The notes under the pieces are model-generated. The model had not been told where the DNA came from and did not search any database. It saw only the letters and a program-made list of their open reading frames with translations. The position numbers were made by a program, and so were the translations under genes. DNA of 64,000 nucleotides from positions 96,529 through 160,528 of the forward strand of contig NZ_FYAS01000009.1 in the NCBI RefSeq assembly GCF_900185715.1. The letters are read 5' to 3'. The DNA is from Allobosea sp. CS1GBMeth4. Its GTDB lineage: Bacteria > Pseudomonadota > Alphaproteobacteria > Rhizobiales > Beijerinckiaceae. Below are positions 38,336 to 47,054 of the stretch, piece after piece; the stretch's first letter is position 1, and every line of letters starts with the position of its first letter.

Positions 38336-38851
38336 ATGCGCCTGGCCCTGGCTGCCTTGATCTGCTGTCTGCCCGCCCTTGCGCAGGCGCGGCCGCTCGA
38401 GCGCGAGCTGCCGCCGGCGCGGTCCGCCTGCTGGGAGCGGATCTACGATGCCGACCATCTCGCCAGGCACCCGCAACAGAAGGTCGCGCGGATCCGGCTG
38501 GTCCACCTGCCGCAGAGCTGGCCGGAAGCCGGGCAAGGCGGCTTCTATGTCGCGCTCTATCTCAACCTGCGCCAGCGCGTCAGACCCGAGCAGGGCTTCG
38601 ACTACCAGCTCGGCGGCTTCTGCAGGGCCTCGGGCCAGGGCCTGCGCTGCGTGCCGGAATGGGAGGCCGGCAGCTGGCGGATCGAGCGCGGCCCGAACGG
38701 TGCGCTCGACATCCGCAATGCCGGCATCGTCGCCAATCCCAACCCCTACGATGCCGAGGAGATCGCGGACGGCGCGGTGCGCATCCCCCCGACGCCGGAC
38801 GACGGGCTCTGGCGCCTGACGCCGGCGAGCGGGCCTTGCGGCATGGAATAG
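38336..38851 (+). CDS. secreted uncharacterised protein
   Basis: A 171-aa exported protein. Signal peptide MRLALAALICCLPALAQA then ARPLERELPP. Four cysteines after the signal (SACWER, GGFCRA, LRCVPE, SGPCGME) could form two disulfides. A GGAG site at 38324-38327 precedes ATG 38336; the family is unknown. Its downstream neighbour converges six bases after its stop. Confidence 0.75.
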   Translation: MRLALAALICCLPALAQARPLERELPPARSACWERIYDADHLARHPQQKVARIRLVHLPQSWPEAGQGGFYVALYLNLRQRVRPEQGFDYQLGGFCRASGQGLRCVPEWEAGSWRIERGPNGALDIRNAGIVANPNPYDAEEIADGAVRIPPTPDDGLWRLTPASGPCGME

Positions 38852-38857
38852 CCCGGC

Positions 38858-39418
38858 TCAGGGGTGCAGCGCCGAGACCTTCACCAGCCGCGCCACCATC
38901 TTGTCGCGCAGGCCCTTGAGACGGCCGTCGCTGAAGTCGCCATCCGCGCCATAGGCCTTGTCGGCGCCGCTGACCGCCAGCATCTCCGGCACCAGCAGCG
39001 CGCCGAAGCCGAGCTCGAGCACGGTGCGCAGCTGCGTCAGGCAGCGATAGGTGCCGAGATTGCCGGCCGAGGCGCCGCCGATCGCGACGACCTTCCCGCG
39101 CAGGCCCGGGCCGCCGGAGCGGACGATGCTGATCCAGTCGAGTGCGTTCTTCAGCGCCGGCGGGTAGCCCGAATTGTATTCGGGGCTGGCGATGAAGAGC
39201 CCGTCATGGCCATCGACCTGCGCCGCCAGCGCCTTCGCTTCCTCCGGCGGATCGTTGTCGAAGGCCCGCGCGTCGATCAGCGGCAGCGGGTAGTCGCCGA
39301 GCGAGATCTGCGCCACCTCGGCGCCGGCTTCGCGAAGATTGCCGGCGATCAAGGTTGCGAGCCGGGTGTTCATCGAGCCCGGCCGCCAGGAGCCGGCGAA
39401 GACGAGGATCTTGGGCAT
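38858..39418 (-). CDS. NADPH-dependent FMN reductase
   Basis: A 186-aa flavodoxin-like oxidoreductase. FAGSWRPGSMNTRLA binds the FMN phosphate; PLPLIDARAFDND and SPEYNSGYPPALKNALDW are conserved. Such enzymes reduce FMN, quinones, azo dyes or chromate; substrate preference cannot be told. Monocistronic, converging with the secreted-protein gene. Confidence 0.9.
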   Translation of the reverse strand: MPKILVFAGSWRPGSMNTRLATLIAGNLREAGAEVAQISLGDYPLPLIDARAFDNDPPEEAKALAAQVDGHDGLFIASPEYNSGYPPALKNALDWISIVRSGGPGLRGKVVAIGGASAGNLGTYRCLTQLRTVLELGFGALLVPEMLAVSGADKAYGADGDFSDGRLKGLRDKMVARLVKVSALHP

Positions 39419-39508
39419 GGTCGCTCCGACACGGGTTGCCGGCGCATGGCGGACCGGCTCATCCTGCGATGTCGAAGCGATGCGGGGCGCGCAGTCAAGC
39501 CCGCGCCG

Positions 39509-40321
39509 TCACGGCCTGCCGCGGCGATAGACCCAGACGCGCGCCGGCGGGATGTTGCGCAGCACCCAGTCCGAGACCTGCGCCTTGAGGCCCGAAGCCT
39601 TGCGCGGCACCGGCGAGATCACGGCATAGGTGAACTGGATGAACGGCGCGCCGGGCGTCAGCACCTTGCCGAAGGCGTCCTCGACCAGGGCCGTGCGCTC
39701 CGCCGGCGGCTTGTTGAACAGCGGCAGCGAGGACACCACCGCGCTCGCCCTCTCGGTCAGCTGCCCGGCGAGCGTGGTCGAGAGCGCGTAGGCGTCGCCT
39801 TCGATGACGGTGGCGCGCGGAAAGCGGCGGCGCAGCAGCTCGCAGAATTCCGGGCTGTACTCGACCAGGATCAGCCTGGACTCGTCGATCCCGCGCGCGA
39901 TCAGCGCCTCGGTGACCGGGCCGGTCCCGGGGCCGATCTCGACCACCGGCCCCGGCGCGAGCGGGTCGACATAGGAGGCCATGCGTCTGGCCAGGAACGG
40001 GCTCGACGGTGCGACGGCGCCGGTGCGGCCGGGGGAATCGATCCAGGATTTCAGGAAGCGGGCATCGTCGCCGAACCGCGCCTTGGCCTCGTCGGCCGCC
40101 TTGCGGACGCGCGATTTCAGCTTGCCGGCGGTGCTGCGGACCTCGTCCTCGACCTTGTAGCGCGCCGCGGCGACCCTGAGCTTCGCCTCGGCGACGCTGT
40201 CGGCGAGATCGGCCGCCGTCAGCCGCACCTCGTGCTCCAGCCGCGCCGCGACGGACGAGCGCCCGAAACGGGTCGCGAGCGAAGGGGCGCGCAGGCGCTG
40301 ACCGGAAGCGGAGTGGGCCAT
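39509..40321 (-). CDS. pmtA: phospholipid N-methyltransferase-like protein (PmtA-type)
   Basis: A 270-aa SAM methyltransferase. A ~90-residue helical N-terminal part precedes the PmtA core: FLKSWIDSPGRTGAVAPSSPFLARRMA, then the SAM motif VVEIGPGTGPVTEALIARG, VEYSPEF and AVVSSLPL. PmtA methylates phosphatidylethanolamine toward phosphatidylcholine. The extra N-terminal helices (residues 1-88) are unusual against the ~200-aa PmtA. ATG 40321; the frame goes up to 40408, but that part looks non-coding. Function in phosphatidylcholine synthesis is inferred. Confidence 0.82.
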   Translation of the reverse strand: MAHSASGQRLRAPSLATRFGRSSVAARLEHEVRLTAADLADSVAEAKLRVAAARYKVEDEVRSTAGKLKSRVRKAADEAKARFGDDARFLKSWIDSPGRTGAVAPSSPFLARRMASYVDPLAPGPVVEIGPGTGPVTEALIARGIDESRLILVEYSPEFCELLRRRFPRATVIEGDAYALSTTLAGQLTERASAVVSSLPLFNKPPAERTALVEDAFGKVLTPGAPFIQFTYAVISPVPRKASGLKAQVSDWVLRNIPPARVWVYRRGRP

Positions 40322-40457
40322 CCAGAACCTCGATGCGACGCGGGAAATCGGCCCACGCGACGCGGCATGACAACGATGTGACGTTACGCCGCTGTCATAT
40401 GAGGTCAAGAGCGGCCCAAATCCAGCGATATCTCGAAGGCGGCGGCCGCCCGGCGGA

Positions 40458-41219
40458 TCAGATCAGCGGCCGCGCCTGCATTTCCCTCTCGAACAGCAGC
40501 GCCATCCGCTCGGTCAGGCGCGGATTGTGGATGGTGAGGCGGCCACGCTCCAGCGAGAACATCCCGGCCCGGCGCAGCCGCGCCCAGGTCTTGCTGGTGT
40601 GGACGAGCGACAGGCCCAGCGCGTCGGCGAGCTGCTGCTGCGTCAGGGGGAAGGCGAAGCCGTTCTCGGCGACGAGGCCGAGCGCCTCGGCCCGGCGATA
40701 CAGCGAGATCACCAGGGCCGCGATCCGCTCCTGGGCGTTGCGCTGGCCGACCGAGGTCAGGTTCTCATCGATCAGGCTCTCCTCGCGCGAGCCGAGCCAG
40801 GCGAGCTCATAGGCGAGCGCCGGCATCCTCGCGAACAGCTCGTAGGTCCGCCGGCGCGGGAAAACGCAGAGCTCCACGTCGGTCAACGCCTCGATGCCGT
40901 GCTGGGCGGCGCTGAGCAGGGAGGCCTGCAGGCCGACGAGGTCGCCGGGCAGCAGGAAGTTGAGGATCTGGCGGCGTCCGTCGGGAAGCGACTTGTAGCG
41001 GAAGGCCCAGCCGGAGAAGAGCGTGTAGAGCTCGGCATCCTCCTGCCCCGGATGGATAATGTCGCTGCCGGCGGGCAGCTGCCGATGGTCGAGCTTCATC
41101 CCCTGGATGAAGCGGATCTCCTCGTCGGATTTGTCCCTGAAGGCGGGCTTCAGCCGCAACGGGCAGGCGAGGCAGGCCGGGCCGCGGCCATTGCGGTGAC
41201 TATTCGAGGCGACGATCAT
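40458..41219 (-). CDS. Crp/Fnr-family transcriptional regulator
   Basis: A 253-aa CRP/FNR regulator. Cyclic-nucleotide-type beta roll (residues ~45-125, LPAGSDIIHPGQEDAELYTL, FLLPGDLVGLQASLL), long helix, then HTH_Crp_2 (LTQQQLADALGLSLVHTSKTWARLRRAGM). Cysteines at 16, 19 and 118 (CLACP and VELCVFP) match three of FNR's four cluster ligands by position; the fourth is absent. It lies divergent from the ABC exporter at 41335, 115 bases away, so that gene is a candidate target. Confidence 0.88.
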   Translation of the reverse strand: MIVASNSHRNGRGPACLACPLRLKPAFRDKSDEEIRFIQGMKLDHRQLPAGSDIIHPGQEDAELYTLFSGWAFRYKSLPDGRRQILNFLLPGDLVGLQASLLSAAQHGIEALTDVELCVFPRRRTYELFARMPALAYELAWLGSREESLIDENLTSVGQRNAQERIAALVISLYRRAEALGLVAENGFAFPLTQQQLADALGLSLVHTSKTWARLRRAGMFSLERGRLTIHNPRLTERMALLFEREMQARPLI

Positions 41220-41239
41220 CCGCGACTCTCCCGCCGGCC

Positions 41240-41264
41240 GGAACTGGCGGCGAATGCTGGCGTT
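41240..41264 (+). promoter_or_regulatory. EcfG-type promoter of the SbmA-like exporter
   Basis: GGAAC (41240-41244), 16 bases, CGTT (41261-41264): full match to the alphaproteobacterial general-stress sigma factor consensus. Transcription would start near 41270, 65 bases before the start codon. Confidence 0.75.
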
Positions 41265-41334
41265 TTCTCTGTGGCGCGAAAGTCGCGGCTTAGCAATCGC
41301 GCCTGGTCACGGCCGGCCGGCTCTGGAGCGTCGC

Positions 41335-43143
41335 ATGAAATCACCCGCCTCCGAGCTGCGGCGTTCGCGCATGCGCCAGTTCTTTCGCGTCGCCCTGCGC
41401 TTCTGGGCCGGAGAGAGCCGGCTGCGCGCCTGGGGGCTCACGGCCGTCGTGCTGCTGTTCGTCGCCGCCCAGCTCGGCGCGGCGGTCGGAGTCAATGCCT
41501 GGAACCGGTTCTTCTTCGACGCCCTCGAGAAGCGCGATCTCGACGCGGTCTGGACCACGGTCGCCTGGCTGCCGTTGATCGTGGCGGCGTCGGCCCTGTC
41601 GCTCTCCTGCCTCGTGATCAGCCGGATGTTGCTGCAGGTGCGCTGGCGGGAATGGCTGACACACCGCCTCGCCGGCTGGTGGATCGCAGACCAGCGCTAC
41701 TACCGGCTGCAGTTCGTCGCACCGGAGCAGAGCGCGCCGGAATACCGGATCGCCGAGGACGTCCGCCTCGCCATCGAGCCGCTCGTCGAGTTCGCGATCG
41801 GCCTGCTCAGCGCCTTCGTGACGGCGGTGACCTTCGCGGCGATCCTCTGGCAGGTCGCCGGCGCGGCCCGCTTCACCCTCGCCGGGACGCAGATCGTGAT
41901 CCCGAGCTACATGGCGCTCGCCGCGATCGTCTATGCCGTCATCGCCTCGCTCGCCGCCTACGTCGCCGGCCGGCCGCTGGTGCCGCGCATCGCCGCCAAG
42001 AACGAGGCGGAGGCCCAGTTCCGGGCCGAGATGACGCGGCTGCGCGAGAATGCCGAGAGCATCGCCCTGATCAAGGGCGATGCCGACGAGCGCGGCTCGG
42101 TCGGGGAGAATTACGGCCGCGTCGTCGCCGCCTGGCTGAAGGTGATCCGCCAGCAGGGCGTCATCGCGATCGTGCTCAACACCAACGCCGCGCTGTTCCC
42201 GATCGTGCCGTTGCTGCTGATCGCGCCGAAATACCTGTCGGGCGAGATCACCCTCGGGGCGGTGGTGCAGGTGGTCGCCGCCTTCAGCGCCGTCCAGGCC
42301 GCCCTGATCTGGTTCGTCGACAATTTCGTCAGGCTGGCTGAGTGGTTCGCCTCGGTGACGCGCGTCGACGAACTGGCGGAGGCGCTGGAGGCGCTCGATG
42401 TCGGTACGATCATGGAAGGCGAGACCCGGATCGAGCTGGGCGAGAGCGGCGACGGCGCGATCCACATCGCCAATCTCTCGATCGCCCACAGTAATGGCCG
42501 CATCGTCATCGCCGACGCCTCCGTGACGATCTCGGCCGGGGAGAAGGTGCTGATCGCCGGCGAGAGCGGGACGGGCAAGAGCACGCTGATCCGGGCGATC
42601 GCCGGCCTCTGGCCCTGGGGCTCCGGTTCGATCAGATTGCCGCGCGGCAAGCGCGTCGCCTTCGTGCCCCAGAAGCCCTATCTGCCGATCGGCACGCTGC
42701 GCAACGCCCTGCTCTATCCCGAGGCCGAAAGCCGGGTCGAGGACGCGGTCGTGATGGGGGCGCTGGAGCGCTGCGGCCTGGCCTATCTCGGCCGCAGGCT
42801 CGACACTGAGGAGCGCTGGGATCAGACCCTGTCCGGGGGCGAGCGACAGCGCGTCGCCTTCGCGCGGCTGCTGATTCAGAAGCCCGACATCATCATCATG
42901 GACGAGGCGACGTCGGCGCTCGACGAAGGCAGCCAGGACGCGCTGCTCCGGCTGGTCGAGAGCGAATTCGCCTATGCGACGATCATCAGCGTCGGCCACC
43001 GGCCCGGCCTCGAGGATTTCCACGAGCGCAAGATCACCTTCGAGAAGCGCGAGGCCGGCGCGCAGCTGTCGTCGCGGCGCCTGGGCGGGTCGTTCTGGCG
43101 CCTGTTCCGCCGCCGCGAGACCTCCGGCGAGCGGTCGCCCTGA
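41335..43143 (+). CDS. SbmA/BacA-like ABC transporter (fused permease-ATPase), intact motifs
   Basis: A 602-aa half-transporter, paralogous to the degenerate protein at 5162 along its whole length. Membrane domain residues ~30-340 with PEYRIAEDVR (136-145); ABC domain with GESGTGKST (409-417), LSGGER (499-504), IIMDEATSALD (Asp523-Glu524) and the switch His555 (SVGHRPG). GGAG precedes ATG 41335, and an EcfG-type promoter lies upstream. BacA-like proteins import peptides or affect very-long-chain lipid A fatty acids; its substrate is not known. A stress-envelope role is inferred from the promoter. Confidence 0.92.
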   Translation: MKSPASELRRSRMRQFFRVALRFWAGESRLRAWGLTAVVLLFVAAQLGAAVGVNAWNRFFFDALEKRDLDAVWTTVAWLPLIVAASALSLSCLVISRMLLQVRWREWLTHRLAGWWIADQRYYRLQFVAPEQSAPEYRIAEDVRLAIEPLVEFAIGLLSAFVTAVTFAAILWQVAGAARFTLAGTQIVIPSYMALAAIVYAVIASLAAYVAGRPLVPRIAAKNEAEAQFRAEMTRLRENAESIALIKGDADERGSVGENYGRVVAAWLKVIRQQGVIAIVLNTNAALFPIVPLLLIAPKYLSGEITLGAVVQVVAAFSAVQAALIWFVDNFVRLAEWFASVTRVDELAEALEALDVGTIMEGETRIELGESGDGAIHIANLSIAHSNGRIVIADASVTISAGEKVLIAGESGTGKSTLIRAIAGLWPWGSGSIRLPRGKRVAFVPQKPYLPIGTLRNALLYPEAESRVEDAVVMGALERCGLAYLGRRLDTEERWDQTLSGGERQRVAFARLLIQKPDIIIMDEATSALDEGSQDALLRLVESEFAYATIISVGHRPGLEDFHERKITFEKREAGAQLSSRRLGGSFWRLFRRRETSGERSP

Positions 43144-43178
43144 AAAGAACCGGTATCGCTGCGATTCCCGCGCAAATC

Positions 43179-43203
43179 GGAACAAGTCCCGGCCGAGCGG
43201 GTT
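43179..43203 (+). promoter_or_regulatory. EcfG-like promoter of the 91-aa secreted protein
   Basis: GGAAC (43179-43183), 16 bases, GGTT (43200-43203). The -10 has one mismatch to CGTT. The start codon lies 48 bases downstream. Confidence 0.5.
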
Positions 43204-43250
43204 GGAAAGCCGTCCGCGCCGAAAGCCCCACCGAAACCGGGAGAGCGAAG

Positions 43251-43526
43251 ATGACGACTGCCGGCCTTGCCCCCCTGAAGCGCGCCGCCACCTTCTTCGG
43301 CGGCATGGCGCTGGTCGTGACGGCCCTCACCATGGGCGCCTCCCTGCAGAGCGGCCTCGGCGAGAGCTCGGCGGCGGTGGCTCAGGCCAAGCTGCAGCGC
43401 GGCGTCCCGGCCGACGTCCAGTTCGCGGCGGTCAACCCGGCCGAGATGCGCCGCGACCTCGCTCACCGCGTCGTCCCGACCTCGCAGCGCGAGGCCAGCC
43501 TGCGGGGCGCCACCATCCTGCGCTGA
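43251..43526 (+). CDS. small membrane-anchored or secreted protein
   Basis: A 91-aa protein with a hydrophobic segment at residues 13-32 (ATFFGGMALVVTALTMGASL), then a polar Ala/Val/Arg-rich tail. No cleavage motif is obvious after the helix, so anchoring is possible. GGGAGAGCGAAG precedes ATG 43251. It sits behind an EcfG-like promoter and is closed by a strong terminator. No family is recognised. Confidence 0.75.
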   Translation: MTTAGLAPLKRAATFFGGMALVVTALTMGASLQSGLGESSAAVAQAKLQRGVPADVQFAAVNPAEMRRDLAHRVVPTSQREASLRGATILR

Positions 43527-43582
43527 GCGCCGGTGCGGAACCGATCGGCCCTTCGCGCGTCAATCATGCGTGCCCGATCAGC

Positions 43583-43606
43583 AAAGCCGCCGCGAGGCGG
43601 CTTTTT
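43583..43606 (+). terminator. Rho-independent terminator after the 91-aa protein
   Basis: AAAGCCGCC (43583-43591), GCGA loop, GGCGGCTTT (43596-43604), within a T5 run (43602-43606). Canonical. Confidence 0.85.
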
Positions 43607-43638
43607 GGCGTGACGGGAGGGAACCGCCGGGGACGATC

Positions 43639-44511
43639 ATGCATCTGCGCATCCGCCACGCCACGACCTATCGATATGCCGAGCCCGTCCGCTTCGGCCC
43701 GCACCGGCTGATGCTGCGCCCGCGCGACTCCTTCGACCTGCGCGTGATCGACACCGCGATCACGATCTCGCCGCCGGCCAGCTTGCGCTGGATGCACGAT
43801 CCCTATGGCAACTCCGTCGCGACGGCGACCTTCGCCGCGAGCGCCGACACGCTCGAGATCGTCAGCGAGCTCGTCGTCGAGCGTTTCGGCTCGGCGCTGC
43901 CGCGTACCCGGCTCGAGCCCGATCCCGACGGTTTGGAGATCAGCTACAGCGCCGGCGAGCGCGCGGTGCTCCAGCCCTATCTCGACTGCGCCGCCGCCGA
44001 CCCGCAGGGCGCGCTCGACGCCTGGCTCCAGCAGTTCCGCGCGCGGCTGACGGGCGGGCATCTGCTGCGGGCGCTGGCGCACGAGATCTATGCCGGTCTG
44101 ACCTACGCCGTGCGCTACGACGAAGGGACCCAGCACCCGCTCGACACGCTGCAGATGGGTACGGGATCCTGCCGCGACTACGCCTGGCTGTTCATCGAGC
44201 TGGCGCGGCGGCTCGGCTTCGCCGCCCGCTTCGTCACAGGTTATATCCACGATCGCTCGCCGGAAGGCGCGGCGATGACCTCCGTGATCGGGCAGACCCA
44301 TGCCTGGGCCGAGGTCTTCATTCCCAATGACGGCTGGGTCGAGTTCGACCCGACCAATGATCTCGTCGCCGACCGGCAATTGCTGCGCGTCGCGGTGGCC
44401 AGGGTTCCGGAAGACGCCTCGCCCGTCTCGGGCAGCTATGTCGGTCCGGCCGGCGCGTTTCTGGAGCTCGCGGTCGGTGTCGAGGTCTCGCCGGTCGCGG
44501 CAGCGTCCTGA
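43639..44511 (+). CDS. transglutaminase-like cysteine peptidase family protein
   Basis: A 290-aa protein with an N-terminal beta-rich domain (MHLRIRHATTYRYAEPVRFGPHRLMLRPRD) and a transglutaminase-type core with catalytic Cys (GTGSCRDYAWLFIELARRLG), His (THAWAEVFIP) and Asp (WVEFDPTND). Such bacterial proteins are usually hydrolases or peptidases, often linked with circularly permuted ATP-grasp genes, which are absent here. ATG 43639 is chosen over an upstream in-frame ATG at 43570, which lies before a terminator. It overlaps the convergent sensor kinase by 76 bases. Confidence 0.88.
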   Translation: MHLRIRHATTYRYAEPVRFGPHRLMLRPRDSFDLRVIDTAITISPPASLRWMHDPYGNSVATATFAASADTLEIVSELVVERFGSALPRTRLEPDPDGLEISYSAGERAVLQPYLDCAAADPQGALDAWLQQFRARLTGGHLLRALAHEIYAGLTYAVRYDEGTQHPLDTLQMGTGSCRDYAWLFIELARRLGFAARFVTGYIHDRSPEGAAMTSVIGQTHAWAEVFIPNDGWVEFDPTNDLVADRQLLRVAVARVPEDASPVSGSYVGPAGAFLELAVGVEVSPVAAAS

Positions 44512-46166
44512 AGCCCGTTCCCCTTGCGCAGGTTGGCGTGAGCGAGCCGCCAGGCCCCGAGGCGGCGGCCCTCGGGGGCGCTGATCTCCACCGCCTCGAT
44601 CTGCATCAGCAGACCGGCGAAGAGGCGCGTCGGGGCGATCGGCGGGACCTCCCGATCAGCCGTGATGACGATTTCGATGTTGCCTTCCCCCGCGTCGAGC
44701 ACGGAAAGGTCGATGCCGATGCCGGGAGCCACCCGCAGCGTGCGGGTGACCACGTCGACGATCAGGAAGCCGAGCGGAATGATCCGATCGATCGGCAGCG
44801 CGGCCTGCGTCTCGATGCGGCTGTCGAGCCGCTGCGTCCGCGCGAGGATCAGGCTCGAGATCATGGCGGCGACGTCTTCGAGGAAGAGATCGATGCGGAC
44901 CGGCTGCATCTCGCCGTCGGCGAGGGTGAAGCGGTAGGCCGCCGAGAGCACGTGCACGCGGCATTCGGCATCCGACAGGGCGAGGCGAGCCTCGCCGAGA
45001 TGGTCGCGCTTGGCGAGGCCGATATAGCTCTGCACCACCTGGAGGCTGTTCTTGACCCGGTGATGCAGCTCGCGGACCAGGAAACGGTTGTCGTCCAGCG
45101 CCAGCTTCAGCCTGCTCTGGCGCACCTCCTGCTCGTCGACCATCGTGTTGAAGGCTTCGGCGACGCTGCGGATGTCGCGCGGCATCTCGTCGGAGAGCGA
45201 CACGCGGGCGCCTCCCGAATTCCTCCTGGCGCGCGCCGCGACCTCGATGCTGCGCAGCCAGCGCACGCAGTGCTGGTCGATCGCCTTCATATAGACCAGC
45301 CCGAGCAGGGCGAGGGTCAGCAGCGGCGCCAGCAGCAAGGTGTAGAACTGGGTGGTGGCGGCCCGCTCGGCCCCGCCGTCGAAGCTCACGACGACATAGA
45401 GGTCCGGCTCGGCGACCATGCGGGCGGCATAGCTCCGTTCGGGCCCGGCGCGGCTCGGGCCGGACCAGTGCGCGGTTTCCTCGGGTACGGTCTCGGCAGC
45501 CGGCAGCCAGGAGGTGCCCGTCTCGCCGCCCTTGCGCGCCACGACCACCTCGCCGCCGCGCCTGACCAGCGCGGCCATCATGCCGGCTTCGCCGCTGCCG
45601 AGGTCGAAGACGTTGTCGAGCGGGGCGGGCCTCGCCAGGAGCAGGGCATCGCCGCGATCGGTCTTGCCGTAGATGGCGAGATAGGAGCGTCCGGCGACCG
45701 TCACCTGGTCGTAGCGGGCCTCGGCGGATTCGGTGCCGCCCCAATGCCGGATCGGCGTGGCTGAGCCGAGCCGATCGGCGAGCGCGGCGAGCTCGCCGCG
45801 CGCGATGCTGGCGTCCAGCCTGCCCATGCAGTCGGCCTCGCCGGGGCTGCGCAGCAGCAACGCCTCATAGCCCGTGACCGAGGCGATCGCCTGCCGGGCG
45901 AGGGCGTCGCAGGCCTCGGAACCGGCCGAGGCGGCGCGGAGGGCGGAGGCCGTGGCGACCACCGACCGCAACGCGCCGCGATACCAGACCCGGGTGCGGA
46001 CGGCGAAATCGTCAGCCGTCCGCACCTGTGCGGCGTGTATCGCGCCGAACACCGTCCGATAGGTCGCGAACGCCGCCGCGGCGGTGAGGCAGGCGATCGG
46101 CAGGACGATCGCGACCATCAGTGCCAGCAGGCGGCCGCGAACCGTCCTGAACAGCGAGAGCGCCAT
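44436..46166 (-). CDS. HisKA_2 sensor kinase of the general stress response with degenerate catalytic domain
   Basis: A 576-aa kinase, PhyK/PhyP type. Membrane helices at about residues 12-35 and 274-293 flank a ~240-residue sensor; then a HAMP-like stretch and HisKA_2 motif RELHHRVKNSLQVV (His368). The ATP-binding half is unusual: where the N-box Asn is expected it reads IPLGFLIVDVVTRTL, and no DDGxG or GLG box is visible. Alphaproteobacterial PhyK/PhyP kinases act on PhyR, and its TGATG overlap with ecfG and neighbouring phyR fix the role. Whether it is a kinase or mainly a phosphatase cannot be judged. Confidence 0.83.
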   Translation of the reverse strand: MALSLFRTVRGRLLALMVAIVLPIACLTAAAAFATYRTVFGAIHAAQVRTADDFAVRTRVWYRGALRSVVATASALRAASAGSEACDALARQAIASVTGYEALLLRSPGEADCMGRLDASIARGELAALADRLGSATPIRHWGGTESAEARYDQVTVAGRSYLAIYGKTDRGDALLLARPAPLDNVFDLGSGEAGMMAALVRRGGEVVVARKGGETGTSWLPAAETVPEETAHWSGPSRAGPERSYAARMVAEPDLYVVVSFDGGAERAATTQFYTLLLAPLLTLALLGLVYMKAIDQHCVRWLRSIEVAARARRNSGGARVSLSDEMPRDIRSVAEAFNTMVDEQEVRQSRLKLALDDNRFLVRELHHRVKNSLQVVQSYIGLAKRDHLGEARLALSDAECRVHVLSAAYRFTLADGEMQPVRIDLFLEDVAAMISSLILARTQRLDSRIETQAALPIDRIIPLGFLIVDVVTRTLRVAPGIGIDLSVLDAGEGNIEIVITADREVPPIAPTRLFAGLLMQIEAVEISAPEGRRLGAWRLAHANLRKGNGLQDAAATGETSTPTASSRNAPAGPT

Positions 46167-46726
46167 CAGCTGCCGACGGTTTCTGGTCCGGCGCGCTGGA
46201 CGGCCGCGGTGATCCGCCGATCGGGCCCGAGATCGTCGACACCGCCGATGGACAGGAGCTCTGCCAGCCTGGCGCGCGCGCGGTTGACACGGCTCTTGAT
46301 CGTGCCGATGGCGACGCCGCAGATCTCGGCGGTCTCCTCATAGGACAGCCCGGTGGCGCCGACCATGATCAGCACCTCGCGCTGCTCTTCCGGCAGCTTG
46401 GCCAGCGCCTTGCGGAAATCGGCGAGATCGAGATGGCTTTCCTGGTTGCCATGCGTGGCGAGCCGGTCGGCATAGGTGCCTTCGCTGTCCTGCACCTCGC
46501 GCCCGCGCTTGCGGTAGAGCGAGTAATAGGTGTTGCGCAGGATGGTGAAGAGCCAGGCCCGCAGGCTCGTTCCGGGCTGGAACTTGTCGGCGTTGCCCCA
46601 GGCCTTGAGCAGCGTGTCCTGGACCAGATCGTCGGCGAGCTGCATCGACCCGGACAGCGACGCCGCGAAGGCGCGCAGATTCGGGATTTCCGCGATCAGC
46701 CCGTCCTTGAAGTCAGCTGCGCTCAT
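46166..46726 (-). CDS. ecfG: ECF sigma factor EcfG (sigma of the general stress response)
   Basis: A 186-aa ECF15-type sigma. Region 2 reads RAFAASLSGSMQLADDLVQDTL and KAWGNADKFQPGTSLRAWLF (the FxPGT of EcfG); region 4 is LPEEQREVLIMVGATGLSYE and AIGTIKSRVNRARARL. It starts at ATG 46726, which overlaps nepR by 14 bases, so the sigma and its anti-sigma are co-translated. It directs genes behind GGAAC-N16/17-CGTT promoters, of which seven flank it. Confidence 0.95.
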   Translation of the reverse strand: MSAADFKDGLIAEIPNLRAFAASLSGSMQLADDLVQDTLLKAWGNADKFQPGTSLRAWLFTILRNTYYSLYRKRGREVQDSEGTYADRLATHGNQESHLDLADFRKALAKLPEEQREVLIMVGATGLSYEETAEICGVAIGTIKSRVNRARARLAELLSIGGVDDLGPDRRITAAVQRAGPETVGS

Positions 46727-46937
46727 CTGCGTCACCCTCGGTGCGCAGGCGCCGTTCGGTCGCCTCGAGCTGTGCCAGCAGCACGAGGAAACGATCCGGT
46801 ATCGGCGCGTTGACGAGATCGTCGTAATGCGCCTTGAGGGATCGGCCGATCGATTCCTGCACCCGCGGATCGAGCACTGCCTCGTCGTCCGGCTCGGCCC
46901 TGGCCGCTTCGGGTGGATCGGCATTCATCAGATTCAT
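46713..46937 (-). CDS. nepR: NepR anti-sigma factor
   Basis: A 74-aa NepR. The family core VLDPRVQESIGRSLKAHYDD followed by IPDRFLVLLAQLEA is complete. NepR holds EcfG until phosphorylated PhyR binds it. ATG 46937 with AGGGATC upstream is chosen; a Met at 46928 is an alternative. It is first in the operon, behind an EcfG promoter, so the module feeds back on itself. Confidence 0.93.
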   Translation of the reverse strand: MNLMNADPPEAARAEPDDEAVLDPRVQESIGRSLKAHYDDLVNAPIPDRFLVLLAQLEATERRLRTEGDADERS

Positions 46938-47054
46938 GATCCCTCGCTCCATCGGCGCGCCGGCGTTCTGCCGGTCGAGCCCGCCGCGCACCGCGTGCAG
47001 CTCCGGACACATGCACGCGACCGCCCCCGAAACAGCACCTTCATTCGGCCCAAT

